The notes beneath the pieces are model-generated. The model was not told where the DNA came from. It searched no databases and saw only the letters and a program-made list of their open reading frames with translations. Below are positions 1-8,952 of a stretch of 27,445 nt of DNA, piece by piece. Origin of the DNA: Proteromonas lacertae (taxonomy: Eukaryota > Sar > Bigyra > Opalinata > Proteromonadidae); assembly GCA_002245135.1 (NCBI GenBank), contig NGBS01000978.1:1-27445 (forward strand). Reading direction: 5' to 3'. The translations under genes were made by a program, and so were the position numbers. Position 1 is the first letter of the stretch, and every line of letters starts with the position of its first letter.

Positions 1-1867
1 GGATATAATGTAACAATAACTTGTGGAAAAGTTTTGTAGGTAATAGAACAAGAGAATGGTATTAACAGATAATGATGAAACATATTTTGGTAATGAAGAT
101 AGAACTGGTTGTACAGCTGTTGATCCATCTATTAAATATGTAAGTGAAGATATGGTATTTGCATTAGATGAAGAATGTCCAGAGAATATTCCAGCCTTGA
201 GACTTAAACCTGATTCATATTTATATATTGTCCAGCAATCCCAGAAGGAATGAGTTTTGATAATAAAACAGGTAGAATATCAGGAACACCAAAGAGATCT
301 CAAATTAGAACAGATTATACAGTAGCAGGATATGGCTTAGATGATGCTATGTATTCCACAACAGTTTACATTCAAATTACATCCGATTACACTAAATATA
401 TATTATATACTCGTCCTGATATGACATTCTATATTGGATTAAATGATTTGTCTCAAGAAGTTCCAAGAAAAGATGGTATAGTAAAGAAATGGTATGTTTT
501 ACCAGCATTGCCTAAGAACTTAGAAATAGGTACAGATGGTAAGATTTATGGAACAGTTGAGGACTGGAACTCCATTATTAACAACTAAACATACAGTTTA
601 TGCTGAAGTAGAATTGACTAATCTAACTGCTCAAATAACTATAACAGTTAAACAGTCAGTTTGTGAAGGTGAAGTCTATAATGGTATTACTTGGCCAACA
701 ACAAATGGAAATGAAACTGCAATCGGTGAATGTCACCTAACTATGAAGGTACTCCAACAAGATTCTGTCCAATATCATCAAATGGTGATTGGTCAAATGA
801 TATTGTTGGTGAATGTATATCAAAAGCTCCATCATTTGAATATCCATCAACAACTTACAATTTAATTGTAAATACAAATATGACAAATATTGAACCAATC
901 AATGTAAAGAATTCACCAAAATCCTATATATTAAGTTGTGATAATAGTGTTTTATTATTTGGAATTCGTTTTGATGATACTACAGGTATTTTCTCTGGTA
1001 GTCCAACTGACATATTTACAGCAAAATGTACTGTTTATGCTAGAAACGATTTTGGTAGTTCTGCTGATGTTTCAATAATAATGAAAGTAACAAAGCCTCA
1101 ATGTAAATATGAAAATGGATGGAAAGCAACTGATGTTAATAGTTTTGCTATTTTACCATGTGAAACAGATTATGGTGTTATGTATAGAAAATGTTTAGAA
1201 TTCAATGCAACTGATGGAGTATGGTCCAATGAAATTGACAAGAGTCAATGTGTTAATAAACCTGTTGATCCTGAAAATGACTTTGTTAAATATGTATCAT
1301 TAACATTAGATATAAGTGGTGTATCTAATTCAGTTGATGATAATGCCAGAGTTAGAAATTAAAGAAGCTGTTAGCAAAATATTAGGTATTGATGTAAGTA
1401 ACATTTATATAAAAATATTAAGTAGAAGAATGAGAAGATTTATGAGAAATTTACAAACAACTACTGCATCTACAAAGATTCAAGTTTACATTAAGACTGA
1501 TGAACCAGAGAAAGTATCATCTGTTTTAGAAAGTGAAATAATTCAAACAGAAATAACAAATACATTAAAACAAAGTACAAAGACAGATATATTTAGAAAC
1601 AGTGAAATAAAGATGGAAGTTGAAGCTGTTAATAATTCAGATGATGATAGTAGCAACTCTAATACAGGTGCAATAGTTGGTGGAGTTATAGGTGGTTTGG
1701 TTCTTTTGCTTATCATTGTTTTGGCTGTGATATACTTCATCAGAACAAGCAATGCTGGAAGATTACGAGTAAAATCAAGAGCAAGGTCATTAACTCAGCC
1801 AATGAATAAAAGAGGTTCAATTGCTAAGGATGAAGATGGTAAACAAACAGGAGTTGTTAGAATGTGA
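1..1867 (+). CDS. Membrane-anchored surface protein with putative-Ig and cysteine-rich modules, 5'-partial, frame-disrupted
   Basis: Probably a host cell-surface protein; the ligand is unknown. Seen: putative-Ig (He_PIG-type) motifs such as MSFDNKTGRISGTP (about 250-291) and FDDTTGIFSGSP (about 970-1005). Between them are cysteine-rich modules with CEGEVYNGITW (about 660) and C..Y.NGWKATD (about 1104), resembling hormone-receptor-type or sushi-like repeats. A membrane-proximal alpha/beta-looking region follows, then one transmembrane helix (about 1667-1741) and a 40-residue basic tail. Coding sense extends upstream of the first ATG (GYNVTITCGK from base 1), so the gene starts outside the window. 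The frame changes near bases 40-55, 230, 560, 733 and 1350; each looks like a one-base indel, the domain match continuing in the next frame. That fits either a young pseudogene or long-read indel errors. Topology would be type I, with the modules outside. The exact family is unknown. Confidence 0.75.
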
Positions 1868-2026
1868 GTTTAAAAACTTATTATTATTATAACTATTATG
1901 AATATATATATATATTTTCATATACTGTTTGCTGTTGGTTTAAAAAGGAAAAATAAAAAATGAACAGGATATATTTCATAAATGAACTTGGCTTGAAAAA
2001 AGCTTGATTAACAATCTTTTCTAAAA

Positions 2027-2326
2027 ATGTCGAGAAGAACAATAGAAAATGAGTATAAAGTATGTCAAGCTGTCAAAAGTCGATTTATACAATGCGCAGA
2101 ATATGAAAATTTGGGAGACAATTATTTTCTTCGTCATTTTAACAAATATTTGAATGAATTAATATGTAGTGATTATACATACGATAAGCCATGCATTATT
2201 GAGCAATATGAATATATGTATAACCGTAAGAATATCACTGTTAGTTCGATTTCTGTACCAGACTATTCTTACGGTTTTTTTCACGGGTTTGAACTTTTGG
2301 TAGGGCTAACCCATGTTAAGCGATAA
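2027..2326 (+). CDS. Small protein of unknown function, probably truncated
   Basis: I do not recognise it. It starts at an ATG 160 bp after the surface-protein stop. The first ~68 residues look like real coding sequence: charged, aromatic-rich, with C13, C23, C48 and C57, and no membrane segment. The last ~30 residues are encoded by a hairpin and T-run region (2222-2281) and by a copy of the site used by the neighbouring 8-kb element, so the true C-terminus may have been lost. Spacing and orientation allow co-expression with the upstream gene, but no promoter is evident. A chance ORF in AT-rich DNA remains possible. Confidence 0.4.
   Translation: MSRRTIENEYKVCQAVKSRFIQCAEYENLGDNYFLRHFNKYLNELICSDYTYDKPCIIEQYEYMYNRKNITVSSISVPDYSYGFFHGFELLVGLTHVKR
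2222..2281 (+). terminator. 13-bp-arm hairpin followed by T7, terminator-like
   Basis: Bases 2222-2234 (AACCGTAAGAATA) are exactly complementary in inverted order to 2264-2276, with a 29-base loop, and the right arm runs into seven Ts (2275-2281). Downstream of a short gene this resembles a transcript-end signal. In a eukaryote the role is uncertain, and it may simply be a repeat terminus. Confidence 0.4.
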
Positions 2327-2338
2327 TCTTACGGGTTT

Positions 2339-2344
2339 TTTCAC
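2339..2344. repeat. Left target-site duplication (TTTCAC) of the 8-kb element
   Basis: TTTCAC directly precedes the left terminal repeat that begins TATATAGTATATAAATGGG. The same six bases directly follow the right terminal repeat at 10365-10370. A 6-bp duplication is the size made by Polinton and retrovirus-like integrases. Confidence 0.8.
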
Positions 2345-2356
2345 TATATAGTATAT

Positions 2357-2557
2357 AAATGGGACTCTGGGACAAAGTCACAGAGTTCTAACGAGTGTTC
2401 TAGGGGTCTGTCCCTTTCTAGATTCAGAGTTGACCTTTACGGGAGCTTCATCGATTGCATCGATGAAGCTCCCGTAAAGGTCAACTCTGAATCTAGAAAG
2501 GGACAGACCCCTAGAACACTCGTTAGAACTCTGTGACTTTGTCCCATAGTCCCATTT
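2357..2557. repeat. ~200-bp palindrome (cruciform) at the left tip
   Basis: The arms 2369-2455 and 2459-2545 are perfect inverted complements (87 bp) around a 3-base loop (TGC at 2456-2458). Similarity continues outward with one mismatch to about 2357 and 2557. The matching place in the right terminal repeat (about 10317-10354) has only a ~40-bp imperfect palindrome built from the outer part of the same sequence. Confidence 0.9.
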
Positions 2558-2861
2558 ACGTAAGGTTCCTACGGGATTCCTCCCAACAGGGTCTACTTCT
2601 CAACGGGGTCTACTTCCCTACGGGAACTCCTCTAAGCTATTTCTATATCTATCTATACCTACAAATACCTACCTATACCTTCCTATACCTACCTATACCT
2701 ATCTATAAGACGATCTCCTATGGGTACTTTTGGAAGCTATCTAGAAGTGTTGGTTACCTCGAGGTGATGAATCTAATCACGCTCTTGACTCTCCTTGCTA
2801 CGCTGGTGACCTTGTAAGTGCTTTTAATTGAACCGTGGAAACCAATCGTGAAACCGGGAGT

Positions 2862-2930
2862 TTACAATTGTTAACTTGTTACCAATTGTTAACTAGTTAA
2901 CAATTGTTAACAAGTTACCAATTGGTAAAT
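2862..2930. repeat. GTTAAC/CAATTG palindromic array, left
   Basis: A run of overlapping palindromic words built from GTTAAC, CAATTG and TTACCAATTG, including the perfect 16-bp palindrome GTTAACAATTGTTAAC. The same words form a tandem array in the right terminal repeat. The arrangement resembles clustered protein-binding sites (iterons), but no binding protein is known. Confidence 0.75.
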
Positions 2931-2978
2931 CCAGGAGGCTTTGACTAATTCCGAATTTCCTCGCAATCTAAAGACCTC

Positions 2979-3587
2979 ATGTTTATTTGTTGCTATTGTC
3001 GTAGAAGACGCCCTAGAGAAATTAAACGAGACTGCAAGCACTTCTATAAGATCTGTAGTCAATGCCGTGAAGAACACAATAAGTATCAACAACTATACAG
3101 GATGAGACGTGTGAATCTATATAAGAATAAGTTACATTTGAATGTAGTCTTATGCTATAGGTGCTTCAAGATCCACCCAAGGAAGGAGTTTCTGAAACGG
3201 GATGGAGGATATTACAAGAGCTGTGAAGAGTGCAGTAGGTATCGTCAAAGAAAGAATCATCAACACCATAAGAAACTTACCTTCTCTGATAAGCTTATCG
3301 TCAACAACCCAGTTGATATTCCAATACCTGAGTACTCCCCAGAAGCATCCGAGATTCCAATACCTGAGTGTGCACCTGAACTACCTTTGAAGTCAATGAA
3401 GGTAAAGGAGGAGATAATAACTACCCTTAGATGTTGTAGACCAACACTTTACGTTCCTCTTGAAGATGGAAGTGGTCATTATCGTAAGGTATCTGAAACA
3501 GATCATATCGTGGGAGTATCAAGGCCAATTGTAGTATTCAAGGACCGTGGAGTTCAATGTAACTTGCTTAACGATCTTCCCTTCTAA
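2979..3587 (+). CDS. Double zinc-ribbon protein, unknown function
   Basis: 202 residues from an ATG just inside the left TIR. The N-terminal half carries two similar CxxC...CxxC modules: C4/C5-x-C7 with C31-x2-C34 (CSQC), and CYRC (about residues 54-57) with CEEC (about 80-83). Both contain the F/Y..K.G..K.C..C spacing seen in small zinc ribbons of phage, giant-virus and protist proteins. The middle has a repeated PIPEYSPE/PIPECAPE motif and the C-terminal part is a non-cysteine-rich domain of unknown fold. A nucleic-acid-binding or regulatory role is an inference from the zinc ribbons. It is the first gene of the element and on the same strand as the reductase. Reads through whole. Confidence 0.65.
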   Translation: MFICCYCRRRRPREIKRDCKHFYKICSQCREEHNKYQQLYRMRRVNLYKNKLHLNVVLCYRCFKIHPRKEFLKRDGGYYKSCEECSRYRQRKNHQHHKKLTFSDKLIVNNPVDIPIPEYSPEASEIPIPECAPELPLKSMKVKEEIITTLRCCRPTLYVPLEDGSGHYRKVSETDHIVGVSRPIVVFKDRGVQCNLLNDLPF

Positions 3588-3649
3588 TTAATTGACTTTG
3601 TTGGGGTGTTCTATAAGCACTAACATCAACACTACGGAGATGCTCTAGG

Positions 3650-3808
3650 ATGAACTTCAAAGGAACTTATAACCAAAGTGATTTGAAGATGATATCTAGA
3701 AGAAGAAGAGCTTTGCCTGGAAGGATAAATACGAGTGCTATTCCATGTCAGCGAAGTCGTAAGCTGGAGCAGTCAAGAGAAAGCACCTCACAGTTGGGTA
3801 AGTATTAA
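3650..3808 (+). CDS. Possible 52-residue basic peptide
   Basis: A short ATG-started frame between the zinc-ribbon gene and the reductase region, encoding MNFKGTYNQSDLKMISRRRR followed by a Lys/Arg/Ser-rich tail. It has the codon style of the element but no recognisable domain. Equally it could be chance or the remains of a longer gene. Confidence 0.25.
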   Translation: MNFKGTYNQSDLKMISRRRRALPGRINTSAIPCQRSRKLEQSRESTSQLGKY

Positions 3809-3937
3809 TGGGAGTTTTTATGTTGGATTATACTGAGCTGATGAAGTGAGACCCCCCTTGACGTATCTGGAGCCACTAGAAGCTAATAACAATTGTCCAG
3901 GAAAAATGGGAATGGAACCTACTAATACGTAATACGG

Positions 3938-6138
3938 ATGTTTATGGTACAACTTACTTCAAGGGATCTTTGGCATCACCGACAACTCCTAGTCATTGAC
4001 TTTCTTATGAGTCTAGCAATAAGCAATATGTCTTGCACGGCATCGTCGTCCTTATCATTTCATCTCCCCGATAGTTTCATCGATAAGTATAAGACCGTAA
4101 AGGCCCCCTTTGGATTCAATGGTCTCGGTGAGTTCATCTATCGTAGAACGTACTCCAGGTTAATCAGCGATGATCCTCCAGTCTATGAAGAATGGTATCA
4201 GACGGTAAGAAGAGTTGTTGAAGGCACTTATACACTGCAGAAGGACTACATACAAGAGCAATGCTTAGGATGGAATGAAGAGCAAGGATTAAGCTCAGCT
4301 AAGGAGATGTATGATCTAATGTTCAACATGAAGTTCCTACCTCCTGGAAGAGGATTGTGGGCAATGGGAACTTCGATCGTTCACGATAAGAAGCTAAGTG
4401 CTGCGTATCAACTAAGGATATCGATATTGATCCCGTAAAGCCCTTCAAGTTCCTGATGGATGCGAGTATGCTGGGAGTTGGAGTAGGTTTTGATACTACC
4501 GGTAAAGAGAAGATTATCATTCAAGGACCCGATCGCTTACAACAGTCCACGTATTACGAGATTCCTGACTCCCGAGAAGGATGGGTGAACTCCTTGAGTC
4601 TCTTGTTGGAGTCTTTGGAAGGCGTGAGATGTATGAGTCTGAGGATGTGGAAGGTAACAAGGTTAAGATGTTTCACTTCATAAAGCAGCCAGCTGTTTAC
4701 TTCAACTACGAGAAGATCCGAGACAAGGGAAAGGTACTTAAAGTATTCGGAGGAGTTGCTAGTGGGGCAACTCCTCTGAAGGAGCTTCATCACTCTATCC
4801 GACTACTCCTAGATGATCTCATCGGTAAGCCGATATCAACAAGAGCAATCGTGGACTTAGGAAACCTCATCGGTAGATGCATAGTCAGTGGTAATGTCCG
4901 AAGATCCGCAGAGATAGCCTTTGGAGAACATCACGATGAAGAGTTCCTTAACCTCAAGGATTATGATCTCAACCCAGATAGAAGCTCCTTTGGATGGGCA
5001 TCCAACAACAGAGTCTTTGCAATCAAAGGAATGGACTATAGCAATATAACTGAACACATACGGAAGAATGGAGAGCCTGGTATCTGCTGGTTGAAGAACA
5101 TGCAAGAGTATGGACGGCTAGGCGATCCAAAGAATAAGAAGGATCGAAGAGTTCTCGGTGGTAATCCTTGCCTAGAGCAATCGCTGGAGTCTTATGATAT
5201 GTGTTGCCTGGTAGAGACGTTTCCTTATCGTCATCATAATCTAGGAGAGTTCTTAAGGACATTGAAGTATGCTTACCTATATGCCAAGACTGTGACTCTG
5301 GGGATGACTCACTGGCCAGAGACCAACAGAGTGATGTTAAGGAATAGAAGGATCGGATGCAGTATCAGTGGGATAGCACAGTTCATTGATAAGTACGGAG
5401 TTGATATTCTCAAGACCTTGGATGGAAGAAGGCTATTCAACTATCCAACACTGGGATAGGATCTACTCCGAGTGGTTCTGCATTCCACGATCAATCAAGA
5501 CAACATCGGTAAAGCCAAGTGGTACAGTCAGTCTACTTGCTGGAGCAACTCCAGGGATTCACTTCCCACAGAGCAACTACTACGTTAGAAGGATTAGGAT
5601 AGATAAGAATAGTCCATTAATTAGAGTCTTGAAGCATGCAAAGTATCCGATTGAAGATGACTTCTATTGCCCAGAGACAACCTCGGTGATCTCCTTCCCA
5701 GTCGAAGTAAAAGGAGTTAGAACTATCAAGGAGGTACCGATGTACGAGCAGCTGATGTTGCTAACCTTCGTTCAGAAGTACTGGGCTGACAATCAAGTGT
5801 CCTGTACGATTACCTTTGATCCGAAACTAGAAGGGCCCCATATTCAACACGCACTAGACTACTTTCAATATCAACTCAAGGGAGTATCATTCTTACCTTC
5901 AATTGCCACTGACCAGATGAAAACAACCTACCCACAGATGCCTTAAGAAGAGATCTCCAAGGAGGAGTATTACCGACTCCTACAACAAATATCAGAACCT
6001 GACTTTATCAGAAGCTCCTCAAGGGATTACAAGATCGATCTAAGTCCCGAGGAAGTTCAAGGAAATGAACTAGATGGAGACTACAATCAACCATTCCCGA
6101 TTGAAGTAAGCTATTGCGATGGTGATCATTGCCTTTAA
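3938..6138 (+). pseudogene. Class II (adenosylcobalamin-dependent) ribonucleoside-triphosphate reductase, broken copy
   Basis: The class II RNR family makes deoxyribonucleotides with coenzyme B12 as radical source, in one polypeptide and without oxygen. Seen: N-terminal FIYRRTYSRL and LPPGRGLWAMGTS segments; YFNYEKIRDKGK and LGNLIGRCIVSGNVRRSAEI; the active-site segment GNPCLEQSLESYDMCC with the N-x-C-x-E pattern of the family; IGCSISGIAQF; KPSGTVSLLAGATPGIH; and a C-terminal C-x4-C pair (YCDGDHC) near 6115-6135, the thiol pair that re-reduces the active site. Total span suits the ~700-740-residue monomeric enzyme. As it stands the gene is broken, with about four breaks, so it is treated as a fossil. 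It is cargo inside the TIR element and shares the element's composition, not that of the AT-rich flanks. Origin could be a large DNA virus, a bacterium or a protist host gene. Confidence 0.85.
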
Positions 6139-6315
6139 GTAAATTACCTAAGCGATCTTAAAGGTTTTATGTAGGGATGGACAATAATCAAAGTAGATAT
6201 CATCGGATAGGAGATGATAAGGGACGTGATAATAAGCATCTCCGATAGATCCTAGACGATGATTGCAGCAGCCCGTAAACAACTCAAGGTTATTAACAAT
6301 AAGTGATTAAGGAAC

Positions 6316-7341
6316 TTAGAAGTATCTGGATAAGGTCGGTATTTGTTGGGCCTGTTGCTGATAGACTCCTCCGAATGATGGAACGTAAGCAGCATAAGGA
6401 TTATAGTTAGAGTAGTAGTTCTTTGATGCTGGAGGAGTAGGAAAGGATGATTTTGTAGATCTCTTACCTTTAACAGTCTTAGTAGTTTTCAAAGGAGCCT
6501 GAATAGGAACCTGCATGGGAACTTGTAAGGGAACTTGTAAAGGAATTGATGGGGAAGTACTTGCTGGTGTTGCTAGTCCAGAGGTTGTTGGATTGCCAGA
6601 CAAGGAACTTACTATCGGTGAATTGAAGTAAGTGTATGAGGGTGTAGAACTGGATGATTGATTCTCTTGCTTTACCTTAAAGCTATCGGTAGTTACTTGA
6701 ATATCATCTTTGGGAATAGATGTTGGGGTTGGTAATGAAGCAGGAACTGATGTAGCTGTCACTGATGGATCAGATACAGAAGCTAGTTTAAGATCGTCAA
6801 GGATCTTATGAATGTAAGCGTCCTGACTCTTAACTTCATCGTTGAGGAGGTTGCTAGAGTGCTTTATAGCTTCCAAGATCTTGTCCATGATCTCTGATGA
6901 TAGACGTACTTCCTCGGGAGTGAGCTTATCAACTTTTGCTTTAGTCTCTTGAAGTAGTTGATAGTAGGAACGAAGATGTTTTCGTAAGTCAGAGCATATA
7001 GTCACATAGTCAATGATCTTGTCCTTGCTGCGGATGAACTTCAAGGTCTTGGTTAAGTTCTTGATAGTGACATCTTTGGATGGCTGTGCCGATAAAGTTG
7101 TCTTGCCTCTGAGGAGCTTCTTCTTATGTGTAGTGCTAGCAACAGTAGGAGATGCCTTCGATGATTTAGATATTACTGGTGCCTTGAGAGCTAAGTACTT
7201 ATTAAGCTTACGCTTCTTGGAGTCATTGGAATTGGTGGATGACTTCATAGCCTTACTACGCTTAGCAATTGAACGTGAATTCTTTACCTTTACGGGAGTG
7301 ATGATAAGTACCTTGGACTTCTTATGAGTAGAAGTAGCCAT
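6316..7341 (-). CDS. Lys/Ser/Thr/Pro-rich protein with helical core, unknown
   Basis: 341 residues from a clear ATG (7341). The N-terminal ~100 residues are very basic and Ser/Thr-rich. Residues ~95-190 are predicted mostly helical (KNLTKTLKFIRSKDKIIDYV...LRKHLRSYYQLLQETKAKVD). The rest is Ser/Pro/Thr-rich low complexity with a four-fold PLQVPLQVPMQVPIQAP repeat and a Tyr/Gln-rich end. No enzyme motif. Such composition is seen in DNA-condensing, nuclear or virion-associated proteins, but that is only an inference. It is convergent with the reductase region and reads through whole. Confidence 0.6.
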   Translation of the reverse strand: MATSTHKKSKVLIITPVKVKNSRSIAKRSKAMKSSTNSNDSKKRKLNKYLALKAPVISKSSKASPTVASTTHKKKLLRGKTTLSAQPSKDVTIKNLTKTLKFIRSKDKIIDYVTICSDLRKHLRSYYQLLQETKAKVDKLTPEEVRLSSEIMDKILEAIKHSSNLLNDEVKSQDAYIHKILDDLKLASVSDPSVTATSVPASLPTPTSIPKDDIQVTTDSFKVKQENQSSSSTPSYTYFNSPIVSSLSGNPTTSGLATPASTSPSIPLQVPLQVPMQVPIQAPLKTTKTVKGKRSTKSSFPTPPASKNYYSNYNPYAAYVPSFGGVYQQQAQQIPTLSRYF

Positions 7342-7489
7342 AGGCTCACACTGTTGTAATTCAAGGCTAGAGGAAGTACGGGTAGATCAGAAAAAGTTGA
7401 ATACAGAGATGCCTGTTATGATAAGTCCATCCCAAGAACAACACCTGGTAAGAGTTAATTAAAGAGTATTTATCGATAGGAGAAGTTAC

Positions 7490-7756
7490 TTAAGGTATAG
7501 AGTTCATAGCAACCCAAAGAGCTATCAGCATCATCATTAGAAGGATGGTAATCAAGATACTTCGGATCAATCTACAACAACTACTATGCTCAATAGCTGG
7601 GTGATCTTCAAGGAACATCTGGACGTTCAATATAAGGAGGATTCCAAAGACGCTTACCAGCACTTCGCCATGACAGAAGAACTCACGGAAGCTATAAGTC
7701 CAGGAACGACAACTTCTTTCAGCGATAAGCACTAAGCGATCAAAGTCAAAATCCAT
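7490..7756 (-). CDS. Small two-helix membrane protein, start uncertain
   Basis: The only ATG in the open frame gives MDFDFDRLVLIAERSC and about 88 residues; the frame stays open somewhat further upstream (to about 7834). Two hydrophobic segments are visible: EVLVSVFGILLILNVQMFL and a C-terminal LIRSILITILLMMMLIALWV. It lies between the Lys/Ser-rich gene (same strand) and the divergent HAD-like gene, a stretch otherwise without coding sense. Function unknown. Confidence 0.4.
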   Translation of the reverse strand: MDFDFDRLVLIAERSCRSWTYSFREFFCHGEVLVSVFGILLILNVQMFLEDHPAIEHSSCCRLIRSILITILLMMMLIALWVAMNSIP

Positions 7757-7894
7757 TGCTCGGTAAGATCCAAGGAAATGAACGATTAAGTAAATTGGTA
7801 ACTCCCGCCGGAAGAAGTTCTGAAGTGTTAACAATTCCGAAGTGAGTTATGAATCGACATCCCCAGCATTGATCAATTTCCTTGCCTTTCAATA

Positions 7895-8818
7895 ATGGTC
7901 ATCTCAACTACTACTAGATCGATTGCTCCTTACCGTCCTCCTTTACTTATCGGTGAATCTACTCCCGAGAATGATCAACCTCACATAGCCTCCATCAAAG
8001 CAATGCCTTATGAACACACTCACATGGAGTATAGCAACAGCCCGCAATTCGTCAATGGATTACCAGGACTCACCAGTCAAGAGAATCGATCTTCCTATAA
8101 AACAGCCTTCAATCAACTCTTAGGCATTGCTCATCCTTACTACTACAACCAGGGGATCTCCATCGCTATCCTCAAGACAATCATTGTCCTTAACTTTGAT
8201 GATACCTTATTCCCAACCTCCTATATGATGAAGAACTATGGGGAAGACTTCGATCAGAGATGTTCCCTTAACAACCTCGGGGTTGAAGATCATAGCATCA
8301 TGCAGCAACTGGACTATACCATCGGTCAGCTCCTTATGCATTGTATGAGCCTATCTTCAAATCTACCGATAGTGATCCTTACCAATGCTACTCGAGATCA
8401 TGTCTTTAACATCACTGAGAGATTTTACCCAGCCTATGTATATCAACTACTGCTCGATGAATATAACTTCTTTGTCCTCTCGGCAAAGGAACGATATGGA
8501 CAATTGAGTTACAATAACAAGATGTGGAAGGTGGAAGCACTGCAATGGATCATGAACTACTACTTCGATGGCCCGAGAACAAACTCCTGGGAAGATGACT
8601 TTGCCGTCAATGTTCTATCAGTTTATGACCAGGTGCATGATAAAGATCCCTTGGATGCACTTCATCTATCAATTCCAATCCTTAAGAAGGCGATTCAATT
8701 AGAAGTTGGCCAGGCTGCTGATGGTGAGAAGCTCATTGGTACCATAGAGAAGTTGAGCCTCAACCTTACTTCCTTCTGTAGAGATCTCCGATCCTTCCAC
8801 GTCCACTTAAAGAAGTAA
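7895..8818 (+). CDS. HAD-superfamily-like protein
   Basis: 307 residues from an ATG. A hydrophobic strand followed by FDDTLFPTSY (residues ~97-110) matches the HAD motif I region. In particular it resembles the protist and large-virus subgroup with a (D)DTLLPTSW-like loop. LPIVILTNA (about 157-165) fits motif II (strand ending in S/T), and NNKMWKVEAL (about 215) gives a lysine where motif III is expected. HAD proteins are mostly phosphatases acting on small metabolites or proteins; the substrate here is unknown. About 80 residues precede the domain and are Pro/Ser-rich. The gene reads through whole and is flanked by minus-strand genes. Confidence 0.6.
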   Translation: MVISTTTRSIAPYRPPLLIGESTPENDQPHIASIKAMPYEHTHMEYSNSPQFVNGLPGLTSQENRSSYKTAFNQLLGIAHPYYYNQGISIAILKTIIVLNFDDTLFPTSYMMKNYGEDFDQRCSLNNLGVEDHSIMQQLDYTIGQLLMHCMSLSSNLPIVILTNATRDHVFNITERFYPAYVYQLLLDEYNFFVLSAKERYGQLSYNNKMWKVEALQWIMNYYFDGPRTNSWEDDFAVNVLSVYDQVHDKDPLDALHLSIPILKKAIQLEVGQAADGEKLIGTIEKLSLNLTSFCRDLRSFHVHLKK

Positions 8819-8952
8819 TTAATTAGTCTTTGTTTATTGTTTGTTGTCTTGGGGGATTGCTTAAATAACACTAAGCGTCCCCGTAAGTGATCTCCTCAAG
8901 ATAACACTGAGATAGAATAGAACAAGAGATTATCAGGTTTAAGCAATGCTAG

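Larger units (their letters stand above)
2345..2937 (+). repeat. Left terminal inverted repeat of the 8-kb element
   Basis: Matches the reverse complement of 9956-10364 at high identity. In order it contains a tip palindrome; four degenerate ~17-bp units each with ACGGG or ACAGGG (about 2568-2632); a (CTATACCTAC)-type tract (about 2645-2707); a unique block ending CTGGTGACCTTGTAAGTGC; and a GTTAAC/CAATTG array. The left copy is longer than the right, mainly because its tip palindrome is expanded. Reading frames within it occur mirrored in both copies and are not taken as genes. Confidence 0.85.

Noticed and set aside
2533-2817. Open frame inside the left TIR ending LEVMNLITLLTLLATLVTL, mirrored at 10096-10308
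   Set aside because: The same frame exists in both TIR copies, starts at ambiguous codons and is made of low-complexity CTATACC repeat. It follows from the repeat sequence and is not independent coding evidence.
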